Source of the DNA: Hyphomicrobium sp. NDB2Meth4
GTDB lineage: Bacteria; Pseudomonadota; Alphaproteobacteria; Rhizobiales; Hyphomicrobiaceae
Length of the DNA: 64,000 bases
Assembly: GCF_900117445.1 (NCBI RefSeq)
Contig: NZ_FPEJ01000013.1
Location: forward strand, 186,001 to 250,000
Reading direction: 5' to 3'
The position numbers and the translations under genes are program-made. Below, piece by piece: positions 17,752 to 27,208 of this stretch (position 1 is the stretch's first letter; every line of letters begins with the position of its first letter). The notes below the pieces were generated by a model that worked only from the letters and a program-made list of their open reading frames with translations, did not search any database and had not been told where the DNA came from.

Positions 17752-19014
17752 ATGCTGGCGCTCGAAGGCACCGCCACGCACGGCCGCCTCGCCAAGCTCG
17801 TAATGAGTTCGCTACTCATAATTGGACTTGGCGCGTGCAAGCAATCGGAGGCTCCGGCCGGGGCACCCCCTCGACCTGAGGTCAGCGTCGTGACGCTGCA
17901 ACCTCAATCGGTGCAGATCACCGCCGAGCTTCCAGGCCGTACCACAGCTTCGCTAGTCGCCGAGGTTCGCCCGCAGGTGACGGGCATCATTCAGAAGCGA
18001 TTGTTCGAAGAAGGCAGCGAGGTCAAGGCCGGCCAAGCGCTTTATCAGATTGATCCCGCGACCTATCAGGCGGCCTACGACAGCGCTAAGGCCGCATTGC
18101 AAAAGGCCGAGGCAGCGGTGCCGACCGCGCGTGCCAAGCTGCAACGCCAGGAAGTTCTCATCAAGACCAATGCCGTCAGTCAGCAAAATCTCGACGACGC
18201 AAGGTCCACGCTGGCGGTGGCCGAGGCTGAGGTTGCCGCCGCGCAGGCAAATCTAAAAACCGCGCAGATCAATCTCGACTATACGAAGATCCTCGCCCCC
18301 ATCGACGGCCGTATCGACAAGTCGACATTGACCCCCGGCGCACTCGTCACGGCAAGCCAGGCCACCGCGCTGACGACTATCCGCAAGCTCGATCCGATCA
18401 ACGTCGATGTCACGCAGTCGAGCACCAACCTGCTCAATCTTCGACAGGCCATAGCGGCAGGACGGGTCAAGCTCTCCGGTGACAATGTTCGCGTCAGGTT
18501 GAAGCTTGAGAACGGCACATTCTATCCGCATCTCGGCACATTGGCGTTCGCGGAATCGAACGTCAGCGAGACGACGGGTACTTACACGGTGCGCGCCGAA
18601 TTCCCCAACCCCGAGCGCCTGCTGCTACCCGGCATGTACGTACGCGCCATCGTCGAGGAAGGCGTTGCCGACAACAGCTTCCTCGTTCCACAGCGCGGAG
18701 TCAGCCGCAATACCAAGGGCGAGCCGACCGCAATGCTCGTCGACGCCGAAGGCAAGGTGGAGGAGCGCGTGCTGCGTGTCTCACGTAGTGTCGGCAACAA
18801 CTGGCTCGTTGAATCCGGGGTTTCTGCCGGCGATCGCGTCATCGTCGAAGGAACATTGCTCGTACGCATTGGTCAGCTCGCCACACCTGTTGAGGTGATC
18901 ATCGACGACAACACTGGCGAAGTGCGCGAGCGCGGCGCTCAGCAGAGCCGCGACAGCGGCTCGGACTACGCCGCCAACGGAACCGGTAGCATCAAGCCGG
19001 CGGTGCAGCAGTGA
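17752..19014 (+). CDS. RND efflux periplasmic adaptor lipoprotein (AcrA/MexA type)
   Basis: A 420-residue adaptor starting at the ATG at 17752 behind a GGAGAC site; a TTG frame extends to 17692 but overlaps the promoter. A lipoprotein signal ends LLIIGLGAC (Cys29). The biotinyl-lipoyl and hairpin regions follow, with VRPQVTGIIQKRLFEEGSEV and a coiled coil ~95-185, then ILAPIDGRIDKSTLTPGALV. The beta-barrel and membrane-proximal domains include LLLPGMYVRAIVEEG. It links the inner-membrane pump to an outer-membrane channel; no TolC-like gene is in the window. The stop overlaps the GTG of the pump gene by 4 nt (GTGA), indicating translational coupling. Confidence 0.92.
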   Translation: MLALEGTATHGRLAKLVMSSLLIIGLGACKQSEAPAGAPPRPEVSVVTLQPQSVQITAELPGRTTASLVAEVRPQVTGIIQKRLFEEGSEVKAGQALYQIDPATYQAAYDSAKAALQKAEAAVPTARAKLQRQEVLIKTNAVSQQNLDDARSTLAVAEAEVAAAQANLKTAQINLDYTKILAPIDGRIDKSTLTPGALVTASQATALTTIRKLDPINVDVTQSSTNLLNLRQAIAAGRVKLSGDNVRVRLKLENGTFYPHLGTLAFAESNVSETTGTYTVRAEFPNPERLLLPGMYVRAIVEEGVADNSFLVPQRGVSRNTKGEPTAMLVDAEGKVEERVLRVSRSVGNNWLVESGVSAGDRVIVEGTLLVRIGQLATPVEVIIDDNTGEVRERGAQQSRDSGSDYAANGTGSIKPAVQQ

Positions 19015-22000
19015 TCTCAGCCTTCTTTATCGAGCGGCCAGTCTTCGCTTGGGTGATCGCGCTCGTGATCATGCTGGGCGGCCTCCTGGCGCTGAACAAC
19101 CTTTCTATCTCGCAGTATCCGCAGATCGCGCCGACGACAGTGCGCATAACCGGAACCTATCCAGGAGCAGACGCCCAGACGGTTGAGAACTCAGTGACCA
19201 AGATTATCGAGCAAGCGATGACCGGCATCGATTATCTCGATTATCTGACGGCCACATCCACCTCGACCGGGCAAGCCCAGGTTACGCTCACGTTTACGAG
19301 CGATGCAGACCCCGACGTGGCGCAGATGCAGGTGCAAAACAAGCTGCAACTCGTCACCTCGCAGTTGCCACAGATCGTGCAAACGACCGGACTGACCGTC
19401 ACTAAATCCAGCTCCAGCTTTCTGATGGTCGCTGCCTTCGTCTCGACCGACGGCAAGATGAGCTCGACCGATATCGCCGATTACGTCGATAGCTCTCTCA
19501 ACGACACGCTAAAGCGCGTCGCTGGCGTCGGTGAGACACAGATGCTCGGTTCGGGCTATGCCATGCGCATCTGGCTCGATCCCGACAAGCTGGCCAAATA
19601 CGCTCTGATGCCGAGCGATATTGCCGCTGCGCTGCAGGCGCAGAACACCCAAGTTTCGGTGGCCAGCTAGGCAGCTTGCCATCAACGCAAGGCCAGCAGC
19701 TTAATGCCACTGTGACTGCGCGCTCGCGCCTGCAAACCCCCGAACAGTTCCGCAACATCATTCTGAAGAGCGCGACCGACGGCGCCCTCGTGCGCTTGAA
19801 CGACGTAGCCCGCGTCGAGCTTGGCGCAAAGTCGTACACCACTAGCGCCAAATACAACGGCATGCCTGCAGCAGGCCTCGGAATCAATCTCGCGACCGGC
19901 GCCAATGCGATTGATACTGCTGAGGCGGTGCAGGCAGCTATCTCCGGGCGTGCTTCGACATTCCCGCAGGGCGTCGATGTCGTCTATCCGTACGACACGA
20001 CACCCTTCGTTCGCCTGTCGATCGAGGACGTCGTAAAGACGCTATTTGAGGCCATCGTTCTCGTCTTCATCGTCATGTACGTCTTTCTGCAGAGCTTCCG
20101 GGCCACGATCATCCCGACGCTCGCGGTGCCCGTGGTTCTTCTCGGCACGTTCGGCGTGCTGGCGCTGCTGGGCTACTCCGTTAACACGCTGACTATGTTT
20201 GCCATGGTGCTCGCCATCGGCCTGCTCGTCGACGATGCGATCGTAGTTGTCGAGAACGTCGAGCGCGTCATGCACGAGGAGGGGCTCTCGCCGAAGGAAG
20301 CGACCCGGAAATCGATGAACGAGATTTCCGGTGCCCTCGTTGGCATCGCTACGGTTCTCTCCGCCGTTTTCGTCCCCATGGCCTTCTTTGGTGGTTCTGT
20401 AGGCGTCATCTATCGGCAGTTCTCGGTGACCATCGTCTCTGCGATGATTCTGTCAGTCGTGGTCGCGCTGGTGCTGACGCCCGCTCTCTGCGCAACCATC
20501 CTCAAGCCCGGACACAGCGCTACGCGTGGCCCCTTTGCCTGGTTCAACCGTGGCTTCGATCGCACCGCGCACGGCTATCGCGATGGTGCCGGTCGCATCA
20601 TCCAGAGAAGCTGGGTCTCGCTCGCCGTCTTCGCTCTAATCGTCGCGGGCGTGGGCTACATGTTCATGCGCCTCCCGTCCTCGTTCCTGCCGCAGGAGGA
20701 TCAAGGTACGCTCATGGCAAGCATCCAGCTGCCGGTCGGCGCGACGCAGGACCGGACCGAACGCGTGCTCGATGAAGTGCGGACTTACTTCCTCGAAAAG
20801 GAGCCTGATGCGGTCGAAGGCATCATGACGGTATCGGGCTTCGGCTTCGGCGGCCAGGGGCAAAACGTGGGCATCGCCTTCGTGCGCTTGAAGGAGTTTG
20901 CCCTGCGAAAGGCACCCGGTGTTGCCGCCAGCGCGGTAGCCAGTCGCGCCATGGCGGGCCTCTCCAAGATCAAGGATGCGCGCGTGTTTGTCCTCGCCCC
21001 GCCGGCGATCCAGGGTATGGGCAGCTCTAGCGGCTTCGACTTCTTCCTCAAGGATCTGAACGGTGCGGGCCACGAACGGCTGATTGCCGCGCGCAACACG
21101 CTGTTGGCCAAGGCGGCGCAAAGCCCTCTTCTTCGGAATACGCGTCCCAACGGGCAGGAGGACACCCCGCAGTTTACCGTCGACTTCGACCAGGAGAAGG
21201 CGAGCGCGCTGGGGCTCAGTCTCTCCGACATCAACGCCACGCTCAGCACCGCCTGGGGTAGCGACTACGTCAACGACTTCATCGACCGCGGGCGCGTAAA
21301 GCAGGTCTACTTGCAGGGCGATGCCTCCTCGCGCATGCAGCCCGAGGATCTCGACAAATGGCATGTGCGCAACTCCGAGGGCGTGATGGTACCGTTCTCG
21401 TCCTTTGCCTCTTCGCGCTGGACCTTCGGCTCGCCGCGTCTTGAGCGCTACAACGGATCCGGCGCCGTGGAGATACAGGGTGAGGCGGCACCGGGCATAA
21501 GCTCGGGCGATGCAATGAACGAGATCGCGCGCATCGTCGGCGAACTCCCGTCAGGCTACGGCTACGAATGGACGGGGCTTTCCTACCAGGAGCAGCTATC
21601 TGGCAACCAGGCGACAGCACTATACGCCATCTCGGTGCTTGTGGTGTTCCTCTGCCTCGCCGCCCTATACGAGAGCTGGTCGATACCATTCGCGGTCATG
21701 CTGTCGGTGCCGATCGGCATTTTCGGCACGCTCGCTGCAGCGTTGATGTTCGGCCAGACCAACGACGTCTACTTCAAGGTCGGCCTGCTTACGACGATCG
21801 GCCTTGCTGCGAAGAACGCCATCCTGATCGTCGAGTTCGCCGTCGAGCGGCAGACCGCCGGCGAGGGACTGATCGAGGCGACGCTCAACGCCGCACGCCA
21901 GCGCTTGCGGCCGATCCTGATGACCTCATTCGCCTTCATCCTGGGCGTTCTGCCGCTGGCCGTCGCCAGCGGAGCAGGCTCGGGTGCGCAGAACTCGATC

Positions 22001-22153
22001 GGCATCGGCGTGATGGGCGGCATGATCGCAGCAACGCTTCTCGGCATCTTCTTTATTCCGCTGCTCTACGTCGCTGTGCGCCGGGCAGCCGGACGGGAGC
22101 GCGGGCAGGAAGCGATGCCGTCGGTGGGATCGCCCGTGGGCACGGGGCACTAG
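19011..22153 (+). pseudogene. RND efflux permease (AcrB/MexB type) split by a one-base frameshift
   Basis: The 5' frame (19011-19670) encodes the first 219 residues, starting SAFFIERPVFAWVIALVIML with the porter-domain motif SQYPQIAPTTVRITGTYPGA. It ends VSVAS-stop. The sequence resumes at once in the +2 frame with [18 protein letters not shown] and continues to 22153. That part contains the TM region [19 protein letters not shown], the charged helix [18 protein letters not shown] and [13 protein letters not shown]. Joined, they give about 1045 residues, the normal pump length. Adding one G at 19661-19662 (GTGG to GTGGG) restores VSVGQLGS without any other change. If the base is truly missing, the pump is inactive, since 19011-19670 encodes less than a quarter of it. 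A sequencing error in the short G run is the main alternative. Confidence 0.88.
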
Positions 22154-22190
22154 CGAGGCTTCCGGAGACGCGCACTTTTGGTTCTGATCG

Positions 22191-23876
22191 CTATTCGACG
22201 ATGAACCCGTAGTCACCCTTGAGGTCGCCGACGGGCGCCGGGCGTCCGCCACCGTAGATGCGGTTGATCTGACCGAGAAAGTTGGCCTTTGCATCCGTCG
22301 GATCTGCCAAGCCGTCCAGAGGCCGCGCCAACTCCTGCCGCGCAACGGGGCGCACCATGTAAGGCGTCACTATAATGACAAGCTCCGTCTCCGAGCGCTG
22401 ATAGTCACGGCTGCGGAAGAGAGTGCCGAGAATGGGAAGATCCTTCAGGGTCGGAAAGCCATCGATGTTCTGCCGCGAATCCTCCGAAAGCAGTCCGGCG
22501 AGTGCGATGGAGCCCCCCGATGGTAGCTCGACTGTTGATTTGGCTTGGCGCTTCTTCAACGCTGGGATCTCTATGCCGGATAGCACCACGGCTCCGTCGC
22601 TGCTGAGCTCGCTCACCTCGCTTTCGATCTTGAGGCTGATGCGGCCTTCGGAAAGGACCACAGGGGTGAATGCGAGGCCGATGCCGTACTCCTTATAGGT
22701 GACGCTGACCTGCCCCAAGCTATCAACGATGGGCACCGGGTACTCTCCGCCAGCGAGAAACTTGGCGGGCTCGCCGGATACAGCCGTGAGATTTGGCTCA
22801 GCCAAAATCCGCATCAGACCGTCGCGTTCCATGGCCCGCAATGCCCCGTTTACCGCCTGATTGCCCGACTGCCAGGACATCGCGATGCCAGAGTTGGTGA
22901 AGGCATCACTGCTGCTCGATGAATTGAGGAGCTGCAGAGCGCCAGTCGCGGCTCCTGTCGATCCTATGCCGGACGTCGGGAGGGTGCCGAGCGTGGCTCC
23001 GGTGATAGGTAGGCTGTTTGCTGTAAGCACCGACGTACTAAAGTTTCCTGAGTTGACGGCAGCACCGATATTGACGCCGAACTGCTTGAGGATCGTGCGC
23101 TGCACCTCCGCGACGGAAACGCGCAACATGACCTGCTCCTCACCCTCAACAGAGATAAGGTTGATGATCGGCTTGCCACCGTAGACGTCGGCAGCATCCG
23201 AATTAGAGCCGCCACCGGAATCGGTGGTCGCCGACTGATAGCCGCCGCCGACGGTGGTCGAACTCGATGTCGTCGAACTATTGGAGGCACTCGGCGCACT
23301 GGTGTTGACGATGCTGCCCACTTCGGCATTTGCCTGAACAAACTGCGCCGCGATCTGGGCCGCACGGTTCGAATCGATGGGCGTGCGCACGCTGCCGGTG
23401 AGCACGACGGCGCGACCTGCGATCTCGCTCCGGATGTTTGAGCCGGGGATCAGCCGGGCAAGCAGTTGATCGAGAGCCGAGAGGTCAGCACCTATCGCGA
23501 CATCAATCGTCAGGATCTGCTGACCGTACTCGTCGAAGAAGAAGGCGTTGGTCTGCCCAGTCCCTTTGGCGATGAGGAACACGCGATCGGACGACTGCAC
23601 GACTGCGTCGAGGATCTTCGGGTCAGAGATGAGGACATCCTTGAGCGGAACGGGAAATTGCACGACAGTCGAGCGCCCGATGCCGAGATCCAGTCGCTTG
23701 GTCATCGGAAAGGCGGCATTGGCCGGAATGCGCAGGACGGAATCCTGCCCTGCAGGCCCCGCAGTCGCCGCCCCCATGTTGCCCGTCAGATCCGCGGCGC
23801 CGACGTTGCCGAAGCCCGACGCAATAAGCCAGACTGCAGCCACAGACGTGCGCACCCACTTCAGGGTCGTTCCCAT
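22191..23876 (-). CDS. cpaC: CpaC/RcpA-like pilus secretin
   Basis: A 561-residue outer-membrane secretin. A signal peptide ends near GNVGA. The N-terminal pilus secretin domain contains VVQFPVPLKDVLISDPKILDAVVQ, then a BON-like segment AVVLTGSVRTPIDSNRAAQIA. A Ser/Thr/Gly-rich linker lies around residues 195-225. The secretin core follows, with VMLRVSVAEVQRTILKQFGVN, EPNLTAVSGEPAKFLAGGEYPVP and VELPSGGSIALAGLLSEDS, ending in LPILGTLFRSRDYQRSETELVIIVTP. In Tad/Flp systems it forms the outer-membrane pore. None of the usual partners (flp, cpaA, cpaB, cpaE, cpaF, tadBC) is in the window, so it is an isolated copy. It faces away from bamA and is convergent with the RND gene. Confidence 0.85.
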   Translation of the reverse strand: MGTTLKWVRTSVAAVWLIASGFGNVGAADLTGNMGAATAGPAGQDSVLRIPANAAFPMTKRLDLGIGRSTVVQFPVPLKDVLISDPKILDAVVQSSDRVFLIAKGTGQTNAFFFDEYGQQILTIDVAIGADLSALDQLLARLIPGSNIRSEIAGRAVVLTGSVRTPIDSNRAAQIAAQFVQANAEVGSIVNTSAPSASNSSTTSSSTTVGGGYQSATTDSGGGSNSDAADVYGGKPIINLISVEGEEQVMLRVSVAEVQRTILKQFGVNIGAAVNSGNFSTSVLTANSLPITGATLGTLPTSGIGSTGAATGALQLLNSSSSSDAFTNSGIAMSWQSGNQAVNGALRAMERDGLMRILAEPNLTAVSGEPAKFLAGGEYPVPIVDSLGQVSVTYKEYGIGLAFTPVVLSEGRISLKIESEVSELSSDGAVVLSGIEIPALKKRQAKSTVELPSGGSIALAGLLSEDSRQNIDGFPTLKDLPILGTLFRSRDYQRSETELVIIVTPYMVRPVARQELARPLDGLADPTDAKANFLGQINRIYGGGRPAPVGDLKGDYGFIVE

Positions 23877-24441
23877 GATCGAGTACCTTTTCGAACAGCC
23901 GAAGACTGATGACGCAACTCAGTTCACGCTGTACGCACGTGGCCTCAATTCGGTCGCTCCCTCGGCGCGGTACACGCCGTATCGCAACCCGAGAAAATCC
24001 TTCGAGCCTGCTAGAAGGGAATGGCTGAAAGAGGCGAGAGCGATTTCTCGCTCGCAGAGGACCACCGCTAGAGAGCTTAAGTCCCCAGCGTTTCCTGCCG
24101 TTGTATTTTTGTTTCGGAATGTTTCCTGAGCGAGCGGATTGTTGTCGAAACGCTTCCAGAGCTCAGCGTCACCAACCTTTGGTTACAAATATGGCTGGTT
24201 GACTCAGTGCTGGTGGTGGCCCTGCGTCTGACCACGTCGAGGTCGGCAAAGTTGGATCGAAGGTGATCCGTGTTCGCTAGCCGAGCCGCAGGTTGCGAGC
24301 CTGGGGGGCTTGGTGGTCGGCAGCGAAATCGAGGCCTCCACACTAATTCCTCATTTGAGAAACCTTCAGACACGTTCGAAAAAATCCAGGCAACAAAGCT
24401 CGACTAGCTTGCCCGCCACAGGGGATCGGCAGGGAGTTGCT
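23877..24441. other. Long intergenic region, divergent promoters expected
   Basis: About 565 bp separate the divergent cpaC-like and bamA genes. The first part has no ribosome-bound frame, and the later part is an in-frame upstream extension of bamA (from 24310) judged non-coding because a better start exists at 24442. No clear promoter, RNA gene or repeat was recognised. Confidence 0.4.
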
Positions 24442-26877
24442 ATGACCAGGATCATGTGCGTTGGGGGAACTCAAAGCCGACAGTCACCGAGAGGGCGTCC
24501 GGCGTACGAGGATTACCTGCGACGCCCCTTCATCGAGGCTATAGCAGTGAGAGGCTGTCGCCTCGCGTTCATTCTGGCGATCGTCTCCTCGGGGATCACC
24601 TGCGTCGGTGGCGCGCTGTCCTCTACGTCTGCCCTGGCCCAAAGCGCGCCTATTCGCGCCATTGAGGTGTCAGGCAACAAACGCGTCGAACCGGAGACGG
24701 TTCGTTCGTATCTGCAATTCTCGGTCGGCAGCACTTACGATCCCGCCAAGGTGGACGGGTCGATCAAGGCGCTGTTCGCAACGGGTCTGTTCTCCGACGT
24801 GCGCATCGAGCGCTCTGGCGCGGACGTCATCGTCACCGTCGTCGAAAGCCCGGTCATCAACCAGGTGGTCTTCGAGGGTAACAGCGAAGTCGACACGGAC
24901 ACTCTGCGCAACGAAGTGCAGATTAAGCCACGCTCGGTCTTCACCCGTACTCGTGTCCAGCAGGACGTGCAGCGCATCCTCGACGTCTACCGCCGCCAGG
25001 GCCGCTACGCTGCGACCGTCGAGCCGAAGATCATCGAGCTCGAGCAGGACCGCGTGAACCTGGTGTTCGAAATCGCTGAAGGCAGCGCCACGAAGGTCAA
25101 AGGCATTCACTTCGTCGGCAACAAGGCGTTTTCCGACACTCAGCTGCGCGACGTCATCTCGACGACGGAAAAGGGCTGGTTCGACTTCCTCAAGGGTACT
25201 GCGATCTACGATCCCGATCGCATGAGCCTCGATCGCGAGCTGCTGCGCCAGTACTACCTGAAGAACGGCTATGCCGACGTGCAGGTGACGGCAGCCAATG
25301 CCGAGCTTGACCGCGATGGCTCGGGCTTCTTCCTCACCTACTCGATCGAAGAAGGCGAGCAGTACACCTTTGGCGACATCAACATCGAGAGCACGGTTTC
25401 GGCGATCGATGGGGCTAAGTTCAAGGGCAAGGTGCTGACCGAAAGCGGCGACACCTACAATGCCGGCCTGATCGACAAGTCGGTGGAAGCCGTGACCGCC
25501 GCGGTGTCCCAGGACGGATTTGCGTTCGCCCGCGTGCGTCCGCAAGCGACGCCTGACCCTGTGGCGCGCCGGATCTCGCTCAACTACGTGATCGAGGAAG
25601 GCCCGCGCGTCTACGTCGAGCGCATCAACATCTCCGGCAACACGCGCACCAAGGATTATGTGCTGCGCCGCGAGTTCAAGGTGGCCGAGGGCGACGCCTA
25701 CAATCCGCTGATGGTCGACCAGGCCAAGAAGCGCCTGACCAACCTCGGTCTGTTCAAGAACGTCGACGTGAAGCGTCGTCCCGGCAGCAACCAGGACCGC
25801 GTGATCCTTGATGTCGAGGTTGTCGAGCAGTCGACGGGTGAGCTTTCATTCGGTGCCGGCTACTCGACGTCTGAAGGTGTGATCGGTGACGTGTCGATCA
25901 CCGAGCGCAACCTGATGGGTAACGGCCAGTACCTGCGCCTCGGTTTGTCGGGATCGCTTGAGCGCCTGCAGGTCAACCTGAGCTTCACCGAGCCGCGCTT
26001 CCTCGATCGCAATCTCGCCGCCGGCTTCGACGTGTTCCACAAGGAGGTTGATTATTCTGATACCTCCGGATACTCAAGCAGCCGCACGGGCGCTAGCGTG
26101 CGCCTCGGCTTCCCGCTGTCCGAGAAGCTGTGGATGCAGACAAACTACACTGCATCGCGGGATAAGATCTTTGATGTGGACAGCGATGCATCTCTTGCCA
26201 TCAGACAGGCAGAGGGAACGTCCTACACATCGCTCATCGGCTCCACCATCAGCTACGATCTGCGCAACGATCCGAAGAACCCGACCAAGGGCCTGTGGTT
26301 CCAGGTTGGCTCCGACTTCGCCGGTCTCGGAGGCGACGTGCAATACGTCAGCTTGGCTGCCGAAGCTCGCGGCTACTATCCGATCACCGACAACATCACC
26401 TTCGTCGCTCGCGCCATCGGCGGCTCCATCCAGGGCTGGGGCGGTGAGGATGTCCGCCTCATTGACCTGTTCTTCAAGGGTGGTGAGACGGTGCGCGGCT
26501 TCGACCGTTCCGGCTATGGTCCACGCGATCTCAACACCGGCGATGCCCTCGGCGGCCAGTACTACTGGGCAACGACGGCGGAAGTCCGCTTCCCCATCCC
26601 GCTCGTTCCGGATGACCTGGGAATCTCGGCCGCAGTCTTCGCTGACGCAGGTTCTTTGTGGGGAGCCAGCGTAGGGAACGTAGCGCAGGGGTGTGAATCC
26701 GGGAACACCGATATGGTCTGCGTGGCCGACAGCTCATCCATCCGTTCGTCGGTCGGCGCCAGTATCATGTGGGCTTCGCCTGTTGGTCCGATCCGCATGG
26801 ACTTCGCCAAGGCCCTCAGCAAAGAATCTTACGACGACGAGCAGTTCTTCCGCTTCGGTGCCGCGACCAAGTTCTGA
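24442..26877 (+). CDS. bamA: BamA outer-membrane assembly factor
   Basis: An 811-residue protein. The ATG at 24442 follows AGGGAG at 24431-24436; a longer frame begins at 24310 without such a site. The signal helix CRLAFILAIVSSGITCV ends near STSALAQS. Five POTRA domains follow, beginning at IRAIEVSGNKRVEPETV, VVFEGNSEVDTDTLRNEV, IHFVGNKAFSDTQLRDVI, FGDINIESTVSAIDG and ERINISGNTRTKDYVLRRE. The 16-strand barrel contains the loop-6 motif ETVRGFDRSGYGP and ends FRFGAATKF, with the terminal Phe of the beta-signal. It inserts beta-barrel proteins into the outer membrane. In most alphaproteobacteria bamA sits between rseP and lpxD; here its neighbours are a secretin and a cytochrome. Confidence 0.93.
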   Translation: MTRIMCVGGTQSRQSPRGRPAYEDYLRRPFIEAIAVRGCRLAFILAIVSSGITCVGGALSSTSALAQSAPIRAIEVSGNKRVEPETVRSYLQFSVGSTYDPAKVDGSIKALFATGLFSDVRIERSGADVIVTVVESPVINQVVFEGNSEVDTDTLRNEVQIKPRSVFTRTRVQQDVQRILDVYRRQGRYAATVEPKIIELEQDRVNLVFEIAEGSATKVKGIHFVGNKAFSDTQLRDVISTTEKGWFDFLKGTAIYDPDRMSLDRELLRQYYLKNGYADVQVTAANAELDRDGSGFFLTYSIEEGEQYTFGDINIESTVSAIDGAKFKGKVLTESGDTYNAGLIDKSVEAVTAAVSQDGFAFARVRPQATPDPVARRISLNYVIEEGPRVYVERINISGNTRTKDYVLRREFKVAEGDAYNPLMVDQAKKRLTNLGLFKNVDVKRRPGSNQDRVILDVEVVEQSTGELSFGAGYSTSEGVIGDVSITERNLMGNGQYLRLGLSGSLERLQVNLSFTEPRFLDRNLAAGFDVFHKEVDYSDTSGYSSSRTGASVRLGFPLSEKLWMQTNYTASRDKIFDVDSDASLAIRQAEGTSYTSLIGSTISYDLRNDPKNPTKGLWFQVGSDFAGLGGDVQYVSLAAEARGYYPITDNITFVARAIGGSIQGWGGEDVRLIDLFFKGGETVRGFDRSGYGPRDLNTGDALGGQYYWATTAEVRFPIPLVPDDLGISAAVFADAGSLWGASVGNVAQGCESGNTDMVCVADSSSIRSSVGASIMWASPVGPIRMDFAKALSKESYDDEQFFRFGAATKF

Positions 26878-27208
26878 TGAAAATCCATCACTGGTTAGGA
26901 TTTCTAGTGAGAGCTGGTCGCGAGCCATTGCCGCGCGCGGGTCTGTTGGCTCGCGCATCCTGAGCTGTTGGCTCCGCGTCGCCCCGTGCGTACGCGATAA
27001 TGGGGCAAACAACTCAGTCCTGCGCGAGCAGTGGCGTGCGGTCCGCGGGCTGCAACGCCCCAATTGCACAAACCGTGATCAACGTTGCATCAAATGCGAG
27101 CGCGGCACTTAGTCCAACGTGGACGTTGGGGGTGCATCGTGGTGTGGGTGGAACGCAGCGAGCCGTAGTATCGTGGGCTCGAAGCTGACACCCCAGGATT
27201 GATGCCCG
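26878..27208. other. Intergenic region upstream of the first molybdenum-hydroxylase operon
   Basis: About 331 bp with no gene. It carries two palindromes sharing the core CAACGT (27080-27087 and 27114-27129), listed separately. Confidence 0.5.
27080..27129 (+). promoter_or_regulatory. Paired CAACGT palindromes upstream of the cytochrome gene
   Basis: CAACGTTG at 27080-27087 is a perfect 8-bp palindrome. CCAACGT-GG-ACGTTGG at 27114-27129 is a perfect 7-bp inverted repeat with a 2-bp spacer. Their centres are 38 bp apart, and the second ends about 80 bp before the start at 27209. They look like binding sites for a dimeric regulator of this operon, but no regulator gene is adjacent. Confidence 0.35.

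Noticed and set aside
19656-19676. Programmed ribosomal frameshift in the RND gene
   Set aside because: No slippery heptamer or downstream structure was evident, and RND pumps are not known to use one. A simple one-base loss is the plainer explanation.
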